Shown: positions 24,968 through 37,975, numbered from the stretch's first letter. The stretch is 64,000 nt of DNA from Antedon mediterranea (GCF_964355755.1 NC_092671.1:26968070-27032069), one strand, 5' to 3'. Notes: generated from the letters alone by a model not told the origin. Made by a program: numbers and translations.

Positions 24968-25402
24968 CAACTCAGACAGCGTCGTACGACGCTGTCTGAG
25001 TTGGCCTTCCCTTGTTGCGCCGTATTCGATAGTGTCTGTATTTCCAGACACGTCTTTACCGCCGGTTAAGTTGTCTGTATTTCTCCAGCAAACACTTTAC
25101 CGCGTACCGCGTACATGAAGCGCTAAGCTATTCTTGTCGTCACATGATCGACTGCGCATGTTTTACATCGAGTTTGTAGTCAGTTCAGATTCCCTAATTT
25201 AATTACCGGTATTTTTTCATTTTATATTAGCATATTTTTGTTTGTATACCATTGATAATGTAAATTTTGTATATATATATAATGATATTGTCTTTAATTA
25301 AACAAGACAAGAAAAAATACCAACCGAGGAAATAGTGGACCTTTTTGGACTTGGGGGGGGGGGGGGGGTGCGTCCAACGCATCCCCCCTGGATACGGGCC
25401 TG

Positions 25403-26256
25403 ATAAGACAACCCATGGTTTGGAAGGGGAAACCATGGTTTGTCTTAAAAAACAAATTCTTGCGTGATTACTTTTGCAAATAATAAATGAGCTTCTTTTC
25501 GAGGTTTTTAACAGTATTTTATTGATCATATTGTTTTTAGGCTATTTTAGGCCTAATGTCAGAACAATGTTTATTATCAGGGAATTATGAAGACGATTAC
25601 TTAATTAGCCTATTACTTTTCCATATAGGCCTACCACCTCCTATATATCTCATCACGGCAGTCTGTAAAGTCTAGGCCTATAGATTTAGCAGTTTTTGCA
25701 TCGAAAAAAATTAACACTTAAATGTAATGGTAGTATAGCCATTTTCCTAGTAGGGCTATCATCAGCAATGAAAAAAGTAGTCTGAAGACCGGATGACGAC
25801 GGAGAGTCTTTTTAATTGTTTTATTAAAGTTCATACCAATAGGCCTAGTTACGGCTATTGCATTTTAAGTGTTTTTGACTGATGTTTTCTTTATATATTT
25901 AATATGCCTACAAAATGCCTAAAAAAGTATTTAATATGAAATTATTGTCCCCAAAAACATGAAAAATTAATTTAAAAAATTGGTCTCGGACCCATTGGTG
26001 AATGACTACACTGATTTTTTAATTTTTTTTTCTCGATCCAATTCATTTGGATTAAAATAGAATTATTCAACAACAACAGAAATTATTTGTTTATGAGCAT
26101 GATCGCTTTCTTTCTTTCTACAGTGATCGCCACTCGTTTTTGAACAGTTTAAACCCCATTTTTGTAAACAAACTGCTTCGCGCGTTATTTAAACACATTG
26201 CATTATGGGAAGCACGTGGGAACCAAAATCTACCATTTCATCGCCGAAGTACGAAG
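25403..26256. other. PA2G4 upstream region and 5' UTR
   Basis: No upstream gene seen. The reading frame is open upstream of the PA2G4 ATG but contains no earlier in-frame ATG, so 26257 is the natural start. A CTTTCTTTCTTTCTACAG pyrimidine tract lies near 26105-26122 and could be an acceptor for a 5' UTR intron or a pyrimidine-rich promoter element. Confidence 0.4.
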
Positions 26257-29200
26257 ATGGCGGACCCAGAAACAGTGGATAGCAGCGGAGAAGAGGAGAA
26301 CACAATTGCTGAAGATTTGGTTGTTACCAAATATAATTTAGCGGCTGGAATGGTGAAGGGTAAGCTAACAAATTATATTAAATTTCGGTCAAATAAAATT
26401 ATCACAAAACCGTTAACTTGTCACTTTTCTTCGCCAGCTGCTGTCATGTAAGTTGTTCGGAAACCGCGTGTTCGCGATGTTTGCTTTTCATAAATAAGGT
26501 ATTCTGTGTTGCACATTTTAGCCTAAGCATGTAAATGAATATAATTATATTTATAAAAAAAGCAATATGGTTGTTCTGTTGTTTTATTGAAGTAGTGGAT
26601 ATCTCAAATTACTCTTGCATTAATTTAACGTCCAAAATCTAGGCTAGGCTATATAAAAAGGTAGGAATTTACCCACCCGGGGTGACAAGAGTCCCCTCAT
26701 CACAAGGCTGCATTGCCTGATGATATGTGAGCTATTTCAGTATTTAAATGGTCTCCTAGGCTAGGGTGGACCATTCCAGTATTTCTTTGTGTTTTTGTAG
26801 ATTTATTTAAAATAAATAGTAATAGGCCTAGCATAGGCCTACTATTTAAATGCATTACATTAATTAAAAAGATTATGCCTTGCTAGGCTAATGCTAAAAA
26901 AAACAGACATACTAAAAATAAAATACTATCAATTAATATGCAGATTGCACAACAGTCTGAAAGCCAAAACCTTGAATTGAATCTTGCACAATTTCAGATT
27001 GAGGATTTTGAAAAAGTAATTGTTAATTCATTGTTTTTTTTAATTAAAAATTGTAAAATGAAACTGCTGATCTTAACTTAATATTGAATAACTTTTTTTG
27101 TCCAATGTTTAATTTAATTTTAAACTGACCCCACTTTCATATTTAATACTATAATAGGACATCAGTTGTCGGTCTTGTTTCCAAAATTGAAAAATTGTTA
27201 CTTACTGTACTGTTCCATATGTTTTTGTTTGTATCATTCATTAATCATTATTTATGTAAATGAGTGTAAAGCTGGTAATTGGTAAGTTTACAGAGTGTTA
27301 TGAAACCTTCATAAGCTATTATGTTAACAATTTAACATCAAACAACTACTATTTTTAAGTATCAAAATCTCATTTGAAACATGTGTTTTTGTAAATTTAC
27401 TAGATCAAGTTTTATAGCATAATTAATAAAAAAAAGCAACTAAACAGTAATGAAATGAAGTTGTGTAGTATAAAAAAAAGAAGATATAAACAGTATCTTA
27501 AACTTTGCTACACATTTAACTATAAAATCATGGTGGGGGAAATGAAGTTGGTTGTGGTATCAACATGACCTAAATTATACTGGAAGGTTTTAAACTACTG
27601 GTGTAGGGTGGGGCTAGGGAGGAACACCCTCTGGGACGTAAGTGGCATAAGAAAATGTAAACTGGTTTTTTTTTCCATTTCAGTTGTTCTTAAAAGCATA
27701 ACAGAAAAATGTGTTGATGGTGCCATTGTTCTAGAACTCTGCCAAGATGGTGATAAAATGCTTCTCAGTGAAACCTCCAAAGTTTACAAAAAAGACAAAG
27801 AAATGAAGAAAGGTATGTATAGCATTAAGGTAATGTAGTTCTAGGTGTAATAACATGTATAAGATTTATAAAATAAAAAGTGTTGTAATAAAATATTGTG
27901 TATAAATCCATGTGGCGGGCGTTTATTTCTAAATTAAGCAATTATTTTGGTACAATAAATTTCAAAGAATATTGAATAAAATAAGTGATGTTTTATTTGT
28001 TGGTTTCTTTGCAGGTATAGCATTTCCAGTTTGTTTGTCCGTCAATAACTGCATTTGTCATTATTCACCTCTGAAAAGTGAAGGGTCTGTGTCACTAAAG
28101 AATGGCGATGTTGTCAAAATGTAAGAATTTATTGTTAATTGATTCATTATGGTTTGTGAGGTAAATCTTTGATAATGTGATATTAAAACACATCCTTTAA
28201 AAACCACCCAAGTACTCTTGTTGCAGGTAAACATCAAGTCAGGACTGTTATTAGCAAGCCCTATTTACTAGCATCTGAGCCTCTGCTTGTCTGTTTTGAA
28301 AAGGGTACTTCAGGAAAAGGAAAGTTTATGTAAAGTGACTCCTTGGTTCTACGTGCTTCCAATGCTTGTAATTTTATGTCTTTTTTTGCTTGACAGTGAT
28401 TTAGGTGCCCATGTAGATGGAATGATTGCCACAGCAGCGCACACATTAGTAGTCGGCGCATCGGCAGACAATAAGATAACCGGTCGAAAAGCAGACGTTA
28501 TCAAAGCGGCGTATTACTGCTCAGAAGTAGCTCAACGTTTAGTCAAGCCAGGGAATAAGGTATGCAGTTCAAATAAATGCAATTAGTTGGTCCATATTAC
28601 ATTTAAATGTTTGCAACAATTTTACAATCCCTACAAATTAACAGGCCTCGAATTTGGAGATTTTAGGGGCAAGGCCAGTTGGCCTCTGGTTTTTTGTTAA
28701 CTTGAAGGCAGCAAGGCTAACTTGTAAGGCACAGAGGCCATTATTTAAAAGAAAATTACCGGGAAAAAAATAGGTCAAGCCTAGGCCTAGTAGTAGCCTA
28801 ATTATAATTGTGTAGAATTACGGGAAAATGAAATGCAATTGATCACTACAAATGCTATTTCTTGTAGGCTAACTTGAGGATTCCCCAGCTCCCATACGGC
28901 TGTGGTTGAGAGCGATATACATGTGATACGCAGTAGGCTATGTTTTCCAAACGGCAGCATACCCCTTAAACAACATATTTTTAATAACCACTATTTCGTG
29001 ATAACGTACCAAAAATGATATCAGATAATAATTAATGGATGCGCTTCCCAAGACAGGGCTGTGAAACGCCCAAAAAACTTCTAGGAAGCGCAAAAAATAC
29101 TGAAAATAGTGCTGCTGTGGAAATGGCCAATATTGTACTGTGTAGTTGAGAGCGAAATACACGGTTTTAATTAGACGATCAACAGTCTAGTTTTTACTTT

Positions 29201-32200
29201 AATTTAATTATTAGAACTGTAGCTAGTTCGCCGGTGGTGGAACATCGTGCCTCAAATTCATTGTAGAAAATTTATATTATATTGTTTTACGACCACCTTG
29301 TGTATTGAACATTTTAAAATTTATTTATGAAATAGGCTAAATAAAAAGATTCATGATTTCATTTATTATTTGATGAGGGAGCTTTATTCTTAGCTATTAG
29401 GGTTAAAAATAACAAAAAGGAGTAAAAAAAAAATTAAAGAAGATGAAAGGGACCTCCAGGGTAACCACAGGGGCTTGTGATTGGCAACTAAAAAGGCAAT
29501 GTGAATACAATTTTCATATGAATTTGTAAATGATTTATTTCTGTAGAACAACGATATTACTCGTATAGTTGATACTGTGGCAAAGGAGTTTAACTGCAAG
29601 CCAGTGGAAGGAATGCTTTCTCATCAGCTAAGGCAGAACGTCATTGACGGAGAGAAATCCATCATCATTAACCCTACTGATCAACAGAAGTGAGTATTTA
29701 ACATAATAACGTGGTACTAGATGACTTTCAGTAAATGTGAGAAAATTGCTAGGGTACATGTTTGAAATTGTCATAAATCTGAAATTATTTCTCAGATGTG
29801 GAGGTACTGTCCATACCTAAACTATCCAAGTGATTAAGCCCTGTAATTCAATAACTGCCCATAAACATCAAACTATATACCCCTTTTCACAGCCGAGCTG
29901 TGTCCGGATAGTTTTACTTTTCACACCTGATTTAGTAATCCGGGAATGACACAGGTTGCTTGTATTTGCACTGCAAAATACCAACCCGTGTAAATGTTAT
30001 AGATCAATCGAGATATTGCTCTCACGCCTTAAGAGACACCCTAGTAACGGCATGCTCATTATACCTCCTACAATCTTTTTATGGCAATACACACAAAAAT
30101 TGAGTTTTACACCGCAAACACGGGTTCATCCCGGGTTGACTTGACGCTGAATACTATCCGCATCACTTACCAGGTTGGTTCAGCAACCCGGGTAACTTTT
30201 ACGTCGTTTGCAATGACCTACATTTCCGCATTATTCCATCCCGGGTATAAGATAAGATAACTTTGATTGATCCTCAAAAAGGAAATTCATTGCTCGTCAA
30301 CACAATAAATACAAAAAAATTGGTAGAACAACCATTCACATAAAAACATCTAAAAAATACAAAATAAGTTAAGTTATTATCATCTTGACTTCCTGTTGTA
30401 CTGGATGATACCGGAAGGGATAAATTAAGGATTTACAAGGAGGAGCTTCAATCTACCACTTGGATTAAGTTGGTCTTGATTACTTTGTGGAGAGGATGAG
30501 AGGCATCAGACTCAATGCGTTCGAAATCTTTCTGGATGTGTTCTAGGTACACATCGGTAATGGAAGGTAGTTCCAGACCAGTCATTTTACCAGCCCGGCG
30601 GATGAAAGTTTCAAGGCGTCCTTCATTCCCTCCGGTAACATTACCAGCCCAACAGGAGAGGCAGTACGTCCAAACACTACATACAACGGATTTATAGAAC
30701 GAAAGTAACATCAGTTCACCGGAGTTAAATTTAGATAAAGTTCTCATACAATACATACATTTAATTTTTTGCTGATGAAGTCTGTATGGTCTCCCCAACT
30801 TAGTTTATCATTGAAGACAATTCCTAGATACTTGTACTGGTCAACAACTTCAATTTCGTTGCCTTTGATAGTGATTAGTTGAAAATTAAATTTATATTTA
30901 GTCCTAAAGTCAATGATCATCTCCTTTGTTTTTGATGCATTTATTTGGAGATAATTATCGTCACAAAATTTAACAAATCTTTGTATTTCGCTACGATAAT
31001 TTTTATCATTGTTTGAAACTATGAGACCAATAGTACTAGTGTCATCAGCAAATTTAACAACAGGGCAAAGCTCATCATTTAAAGATCAGTAATCGGAAAG
31101 TAAGAAAGAAAAGTTATAAGTACACTTTTGTACATAAATAATACATTTAAATTGGCTTGATTTTTCAGAAATATATTGTACAATAGCAGTTTGGAATTGC
31201 CTCCCATAAAATAAAAAATCTGTATGGTTTTTCTTAATGCATCATCTCTATTTAAAATGTTTATTTTATTTTCCAGAAAAGATCACAAAGTGTGCGAATT
31301 TCAAGTACATGAAGTGTACGCTGTTGACGTCTTAATAAGCACTGGTGAAGGCAAGACTAGAGAGGGAGACGTTAAGACCTCCATTTACAAGGCCACTGGC
31401 GAACAATACTCACTGAAAAGCACAGCAGCCAGGCAGCTGTATGCCAAGTATGACAAACACATGCCTGCATGTTTGAGGTAAGGCCACTAGTGATAATGAA
31501 TAAAATGGCTTCTTTTTAGTGTAGTGGTGAGAAATGCAAAGAGTGTATATGATGTGGCTCTGTCAGCTAAACTGGTGAAAGTTGCTTTTCTGTAATTTAA
31601 CTGGCAGGTCAGAGTTCATGAAAATTTAAGTTACGGTACAGTGCGACGTGTGACAATAACATGCCTTTGTTTCTATGATACAAAGATTTGTGTTCAATGC
31701 CTCCAGGTTTGCTTTTTTTTTCATGGGTGCATATTAGCTTAAAGATCTTAAAATACATGTCTTCTTAATGTACATATACACCTGGTGTATGTGAGAATAA
31801 AGAACAATTGAATTGAAAAATTGAATTTGTATAGGATAAAAGTATTTTTCTTCAATTACAGAGATTATGAGGAAGCAAAAGCCAGGCTAGGAGTATCAGA
31901 ATGTGTACGACATAATCTGTTGCAGCCATACCCAGTACTTTATGAAAAACCAGGTAAGACTCTTCTCATATTTGTATACAAGGGTGTTGGTGAAGTGGTC
32001 TCCCATTATATAAAGAAGAAGAAATAAAGATAATTTTCAATTTATGTAGCGCAAAACACAGGGCGCCTAAACAATCAACAAAGTCAAAATGTAAATAGCA
32101 CAAAATTAATTAATGTTGAAATAGACAAACTATTGTGGGCGAAGGTAGTATATCAAGTTTGTTAAATATATTCTTTGTTTTGGCCGACAGGGGAATTCGT

Positions 32201-34115
32201 TGCACAGTTTAAATTCACTACTCTTTTGATGCCAAATGGGCCTCATCGTATAACAGAGGACAAGGTGAATCTAGATTTGTACGACTCCGAATATGCCATT
32301 AAAGATGAAGAAGTAAAAGTAAGTTACAACTTATTTTTCTATTGCCAATAAAAAAGTAAATATAAGTCCATTTTTAGAAATAAATGTATTTATTGCAGGA
32401 GAAACTGGACTATTTAAAAACATGCAATATAACAAAACAAAATGGAAAATAAACCATTTTAGCTGAACTTTTATAACTCCAGCACAAAAGCATCAATTTG
32501 TGCCCTTTTTTTAAATACTTCCTTCTTTTTCTAATTTCTTTTGTTTTATATAAGAAAAATGTGTGTATCTATTTATCATCAATCGTTATCGCCATAGTGT
32601 AAATGGGTCCTTAGCCCAACAAAATGAAAACTTCTTAAAGCTCCATAATTTCAACTTGAGAACTAGGAATTTAAAAAAAAAGTACCACAATACTTTGTAC
32701 GTTTTGATTTACATTAAATAATTTCAATGCCATTGTTTTTTTACAGAATATTCTTTCAGCCTCGACCAGTCGTAAAGCTGCAAAGAAAAAGAAAAAGAAG
32801 GTATGCAAGATCACGAAAAACTAAATTGTATTGCTTGCTTTGTATTTTTTTTTTGCATGAAAATGTCCATAATTACTATATACCATGCAGGACAATTTTA
32901 TAAATATAAAAGGCAAATTACTGAAAAAATGACAATGCTGTATTAGTGGCTGGATCTCAAAGGAGATGCAAATATAATAAACTAAATTTTAAACAGCCAG
33001 AAAATAATTTGTGTAACCTAAAATGTTATGTTGACACGGAACTCAACTTTGTGTCGACGTGTACAGAACCAAGCTTATTTCCTTTCAGTTGTCATTGTTC
33101 TACTTCGAGCACATACCGATTCCTATAAAACCACGAAGTGCGTCATGCGCCATGACAAGTTGCAGTGAAGTAGCACTCGTACACTGGTTCCGTTAAGTTG
33201 ATATAAGCGCTCTCACGCAAATACAGTCGAATTCGCGTAAGTCGAAAAATCGCGAAAGTCGAATTTTTATGAGAGTCCCAATTCTTTCCTATACATTACT
33301 GTGTAATTTTTATTTGTAAGTCGAATTTTTCTAAGTCGAAATTCGTCGACGTCTTTTTGCAGTCCGAATAAACACATTCTTTAGTGATTTATATCGTATA
33401 AGTCGAAGTCACAAATCACGCGGCAACAACGCGCTTAAAAAGCCGATGAAACGTACGTAATTCGATAAACAAACGACAGAGGAGATAATGTGGGACCATG
33501 TCGGTTCTTTCAAGCAGGTTGTATAGTATAGGCGGCGTCCTACAACTCGCGCTAGTGTATAGTGTATGAGTTGTTTCAGAGGTGAGAACTTGAGCGGCGT
33601 TTTGTGGGTACCCATTTTGTGCTAGACAGATGGCAATAAACAATGGATACCGATTTCGAATAAGAACGGAAATGTATTTATTATACGTTTTCGTATTGTT
33701 TCGGGCTTAAACCATAAAAGAAAATACAGTTTATCATTGCCGATAAGAGGCTTAGCATTTATTAGGCCTAGCTAGCTAGCTAAGCCAACTCAATTCAAGA
33801 AGGCTCATCGCGTGGGCCGCGACAGGGCAGGGTCTACTAGGCCTAGCCATAGCGCGGCTAGTGAGTGAGCCTAGGCCTAGCATTTTTTTGCAAATCTGTA
33901 AGTCGAAGTTCGCGTAACTCAAATTTTTATACCGGTCCCATTAGATTCGACTTAGGCGGAGTCGACTGTAGTTCCTTTTAGTTAAGGCGAGTTCCGCGTC
34001 TACATAAGCCGCCTGCCTTAATAATATGTAAAATATTTGTGTTTTTGTTTAGGCTGCTAGCAAAGCTGCTGAAGCAGCTGAAGACCCAGAACCACCTGAA
34101 CTAGTACAGAGTTAA
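26257..34115 (+). CDS. PA2G4: Proliferation-associated protein 2G4 (EBP1), 10 exons
   Basis: A growth-regulating, RNA- and ribosome-associated protein with a pita-bread (methionine aminopeptidase-like) fold but no peptidase activity. Exons: 26257-26359, 27684-27812, 28015-28120, 28397-28559, 29547-29689, 31277-31477, 31862-31953, 32191-32318, 32747-32800, 34053-34115. All introns are GT-AG with matching phases; 393 residues (human about 394). Landmarks: [12 protein letters not shown] near residue 20, [61 protein letters not shown]-like block, [22 protein letters not shown]. The MetAP metal-ligand sites are replaced (Thr124 where an Asp is expected, Met190 where a His is expected), as in the family. 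Residues about 367-373 are a run of lysines, the basic RNA-binding/nucleolar tail. The start AAGATGG is a good Kozak context. Confidence 0.97.
28560..29546. other. PA2G4 intron 4, no exon seen
   Basis: Contains AGGCC-rich and short repeated words, including GTTGAGAGCGATATAC near 28905 and a similar GTTGAGAGCGAAATAC near 29145. No coding signal. Confidence 0.4.
30243..31085 (-). mobile_element. LINE 3' fragment in PA2G4 intron 5
   Basis: The minus strand reads [16 protein letters not shown] (reverse transcriptase YADD-type motif), then [28 protein letters not shown], and in the next frame [22 protein letters not shown] and [11 protein letters not shown]. The order is that of a non-LTR reverse transcriptase from the catalytic motif to its end, with at least one frameshift near 30795. 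The 3' end carries TTATC repeats. The 5' part is missing. Confidence 0.85.
32886..32975 (-). repeat. Penelope-like fragment in PA2G4 intron 9
   Basis: AAAGGCAAATTACTGAAAAA and TTAGTGGCTGGATCTCAAAG match, in reverse, the unit at 56750-56945 and, in the same direction, 55860-55960. The hammerhead part is absent. Confidence 0.55.
33026..34007. mobile_element. Outer TIR element holding a pogo-like element
   Basis: TTATGTTGACACGGAACTCA at 33026 is mirrored near 34007 by GAGTTCCGCGTCTACATAA, an imperfect inverted repeat of about 23 bases. The rest is mostly the inner element at 33224-33968. No clear target duplication was read. Confidence 0.5.
33224..33968. mobile_element. pogo/Tigger-type element, 745 bp, TA target
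   Basis: Left end CAGTCGAATTCGCGTAAGTC, right end (inverse) CAGTCGACTCCGCCTAAGTC, each bordered by TA (33222-33223 and 33969-33970). Further TAAGTCGAA words lie inside both ends. CAGT-type tips and a TA duplication fit the Tc1/mariner pogo group. No transposase frame is present. It lies in the last PA2G4 intron. Confidence 0.75.
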
Positions 34116-34730
34116 AAGGCTGGAGAAACACTAGTAACCAGCTAACAAACCAGTCCTCATCTTGGCCTAGCCTAAATCCCAGCTGTGTAGTTGGATGTAC
34201 TGTACTTCCAAATTGTTGGGCTCACTACTATGCTCGCTGCTTTTAGAGTGTGCATGTGGTTGGGATAACAGTTCACAGTGAAGTTTTGGTTGTAGATCAA
34301 ACTTTTTTATTTATTCCTATAAAAATTTTGCTATAAAATACCACAGAAGCCATTAATTGAATTAATTTTTAAAATTATTTTGGTTTATATTATAAAACTG
34401 CATTTGAATTCATTTCAATAGAAACAGAAAATGTATTTAGTTGTTCTAAATATCTTTAAAAGATAAAAATGATTTCAATAGAAAACGCATTTTAAAACTG
34501 TTTTTAAGTGTACGTATAATCGTAACAAATGTTCTTTAAAATCAATTTTACAAAGGTAATAAATTTATATTTTACAACTAATAGTGGGAAAATATAAAAA
34601 AGTATATTTTCAAAAAAACTGAAAAGAAGTTTGATATCGCAACAAAATGTTGGGGTGCTAGTATGTTTAAATCATTGTGGACATTCTGTATAAAACACTT
34701 ACAAATAAAAGCAAAACTTTAGTGTACACC
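34116..34730 (+). other. PA2G4 3' UTR with two AATAAA signals
   Basis: AATAAA occurs at 34558-34563 and at 34704-34709, the second about 590 bases after the stop. Either could direct polyadenylation. The rest is AT-rich with no open frame of note. Confidence 0.6.
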
Positions 34731-37700
34731 AGTTTAAAATTGAAATTCATTGATTTTATTGTCTACTCATCACAACTCAATTAAAACATGTCTATTATTG
34801 AAAGCGTTAGTGTATGTTCATGCTCATACTGTTAAGGAGTGTCAAGGCAACACGGCCACACAACAACTGTATTGCCTTCAGTAAAAATAAAAGGTATGTA
34901 TGCTAGAGCAAGACTTTTCACACGTCCACCTTTGAATAACGCCCCTTAAAAAACATAATTTTGAATGAATCGCCCTGGGGCATTTATTGTGATTGTCAAA
35001 GATCATCTGATTATTTTTTGGGTTTTCTGTAATTTTTGTGTCTTGTGTATATCTAAAACTTGCAAAGATAACATTTTGTAACTTTCTCAACATATCTTCA
35101 TTCAAGTTGTGTGGCTAACATTTTCATGACGTTTACAATTGCGCAACGTGACTTGGGCGTGATTTTATGAATTTCATGATTTTAACATAGATCGAAAACA
35201 AAATAACATTTTAAATTAGCAGAAGTGTAATTTATATCATGAGCTAACTTTCTGTTTAATAAAAATGCACACGAGCCATCGAATTGGACAATTCCTGTGC
35301 GTTTTTGATGAAAAGGTTAAAAAAATTGATGTCAAAATTATGCCTTTTTTTAAAAACGTCATAACGTGTGGCGTCCATAGTGACGATTTCAAATCTAATT
35401 TGATTATACATTTTAGCATATTGCACCAACTAAAAGCCTTTATTCAATGCCACATTGCAGTGCATCATGGTCTGTAATTCAAAATAAAGTTAAGACTGAA
35501 TTTGTACTATCCATTTGCGGTTTTATTGCACAAAGTGATAAATATTACAAAAAACCATCAAACCTATTTCTACTTACATTACAAGGTGCTTAGTTATGAA
35601 TAATAAATAAAAGGTTAATTTTAAATTCACATACTTCTCTGTAGTGCATCTTCACATATGGCATTTGTCTAGTAATACAGTGTCACATATTTATCACATT
35701 TTTTTTTCTTTTATTTATTTGTGTTTTTGTGCGCTTTGTTTATATGGATAGCAATGAATATTATAATTTATGTTTACTAGGCTTATGGACCTATAAATTA
35801 ATTTTGTATAGGTCCATGGATACATAACATCAAATGTGACATTGTATTATAGATAAAGTAGGCCTACAGCAGTGAGAGTCCGCAACTTCTCTAGATAGGC
35901 TGAGTTTGGGGTTAGTTGCAAGGGCAAGCATACCCTTCGATCAATCTACATGTGCTATCAAAACCACAAAGTAATTAAAATTAGCTTATTCATTGTCCCA
36001 TGAGAATATCGAGGTAGCATGAAATCAGCCACCTATAAAATTACTGCTAATTTCCTCTGATTTTCAGTAGGCATATTAATAGCATTCTGCACATAAAAAA
36101 AATGACTATACCAGTAGATATTAAAATACTAGGAACTAACTACTGTACTGTATCAGTTGGCTACAAAAAAGTAACTGATCAATGGTACTTTAGGTACTTG
36201 TGTTGGAATTACTGACAGTTATTTTAGTGGCCCCACCTTTTGAATGCTTATGCCATGATAAAATACAGATATTTGGTGATACAGTATTTGAAGAAATTAT
36301 TATTTCAAATTAACATTAACAAGTGAATTATAAATATTTTGAACCACCATATTTTCTCACAGATTTACAGTAATACAAGTTTAAATTGTTTAGTTTGTAA
36401 GTAGTATTTACATAGTTGTTTTGATGGTTATGCATCCGCTAAATTCTAACTGCTGACCAGTCCAATACATAGGCTACCACTTACATTTTGCTCAAAAAGC
36501 TTGATCAAAATATATTATGACACTTTCAACTTTTTCTTATGTGTTTATTCTGTATTATGGTACTTCTAGATGAAAAATGAAATTGACCCTGTTGCTTACA
36601 TCTATAAAACATCAAGTGGTAGTTGTATTTGGACTGCTCATGCACTGGGGCCCCTGGCTTTAGCGCTCAGCCATTACACCACTGACACCTAACCATTTTA
36701 ATTGTACTAATATTTATAAAATGCTATACTAAAATCCTTCCATTGCACAGGGAAACAAGGTTTTGAATATTTTTTTTGCTGTAAAATTCAAGCAAAGTTT
36801 ACCAATACAATAAAATAATAATACATCTAAAATAACTATCAATCAATTTTAAAACTTATACATTCCACTTATCTAGCACACAAGGTAGGGTGGATTTGGT
36901 ACTTTTTGGGCGTGAGCAAGAAGATGGCTCCACACACCAAATTTATAACCGACAAGCTAGTTTTAGTTGGTAGATTCCTGGTTTTCTTGGAATCAGTTGG
37001 TACAGTTGTTGGCATGCCATAGATTCCTGGTTTTATTCTTTGAGTTTCACAGGAATCAGTTGTACACTTGTTGGTGTTGCTGTAGATTTCCGGTTTTCTT
37101 GGAATCAGTTGGTACAATTGTTGGTATTTACATTGTACATTTTCCCTTTCATTAGGGTAAATTCAAAATCGGTTTTAAGCTGTAGATTCCCGGCTCCTAA
37201 GGAAAGCTGATGGAGATGAAATCTTTCTAGATATGCCTGTTGGAAAAAAAATCTATGATTTTGAGGTTAAAAAATGAAAACTATACTTTTATACTTTTTT
37301 TTCTTGTATTGAATCAACAAATAAAAAGAATGTACACAATAAAATTATTTGCACCATATATGAATTAGTATAAAGTATTAATAAAGCAACATGAATGAAG
37401 CAATGGAATTAGTTATTATTATAATATGAAATGGGAATGATGGATTTTATGGTTTGAAATAGAAAAGATCTATAGAATATGTTTAGAAAACATGAAAATT
37501 AAATATTACCAGGTTTTAAAACTGGCTCAGAAGGTTGTGCAGTCATCCCCGGTTCACTACATAGAAACAAACATGTTCAAGAAAAGCAAACAACATTTGC
37601 ATTATGATTAACTGAGTAGCATAATGAATTTATTATAAAGCATTGCAATGACTTAAAGAAAAAAATAAAATAGTATTAAATTCGTATTTGTATTTTGTAG

Positions 37701-37731
37701 TTTTATTTTTATTTATTTATTTATTATTTTA
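34731..37731. other. Intergenic between convergent genes
   Basis: No gene seen. An AATAACGCCCC repeat block lies near 34930-34985. Three TAGATTCCTGGTTTTCTTGG-like units lie near 36970-37110, a small local tandem repeat of about 60 bp. Part may be 3' UTR of the minus-strand sarcoglycan gene. Confidence 0.45.
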
Positions 37732-37902
37732 AGGCCAATTTACACAGATGAGTGGTAACAGTAAGCGGTAAGCGGAAAACAAAAATATAGAGTCTATTTT
37801 ATTTCTTATGAACATTTCTAAAAACGGGCGGTTGAGCAAAAACCACCTTAGGATAGATAGATTCTATGTGGGACAAGCATACTCATCTATGTAAATTGGC
37901 CT
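37732..37902. mobile_element. Harbinger-type MITE, 171 bp, TTA target
   Basis: AGGCCAATTTACACAGATGA at the left is mirrored by CATCTATGTAAATTGGCCT at the right. TTA flanks both sides (37729-37731 and 37903-37905). A TTA duplication is typical of PIF/Harbinger elements. Confidence 0.75.
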
Positions 37903-37904
37903 TT

Positions 37905-37975
37905 AAGCGTGGTTCCCACTAGGACGCAACACAACAGTTTCTTTCTGATTGGTCAAATTGCTTATGGAACTGTCT
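37905..37975 (+). repeat. Half copy of the GGTTCCCACTAGGACGCAAC MITE
   Basis: AAGCGTGGTTCCCACTAGGA and GATTGGTCAAATTGC match the left part of the full copy at 42301-42458. It abuts the Harbinger-type element directly. Confidence 0.55.

Larger units (their letters stand above)
23349..25007. repeat. 44-bp palindrome (MITE ends) interrupted by a hAT element
   Basis: AGGCCAACTCAG at 23349-23360 and 24968-25007 are the two parts of one sequence. Without the insertion and one copy of the 8-bp duplication they form a perfect 44-base palindrome centred on GTCGTACGAC. The same arms end the elements at 49073-49252 and 55531-55704. Confidence 0.75.
23128..25402. mobile_element. Outer TIR element, hAT-type ends, host of a nest
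   Basis: CAGGCCCGTATGCAG at 23128-23142 and CTGGATACGGGCCTG at 25388-25402 are inverted repeats with one mismatch in 15. CAG ends fit hAT elements. G-runs lie inside both ends. I could not read a convincing target duplication, so the two ends may come from separate copies. Most of the interior is the younger element at 23361-24967. Confidence 0.5.

Noticed and set aside
24812-25069. Pro/Gly-rich open frames over the G and C runs
   Set aside because: They are translations of homopolymer runs at the hAT element end.
26140-26256. N-terminal extension of PA2G4 in the open upstream frame
   Set aside because: The frame is open but has no ATG; the first in-frame ATG is 26257, which also matches the family start.
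35237-35477. Overlapping open frames on both strands of 60-70 codons
   Set aside because: Low-complexity AT-rich sequence; no splice partners, no family motif.
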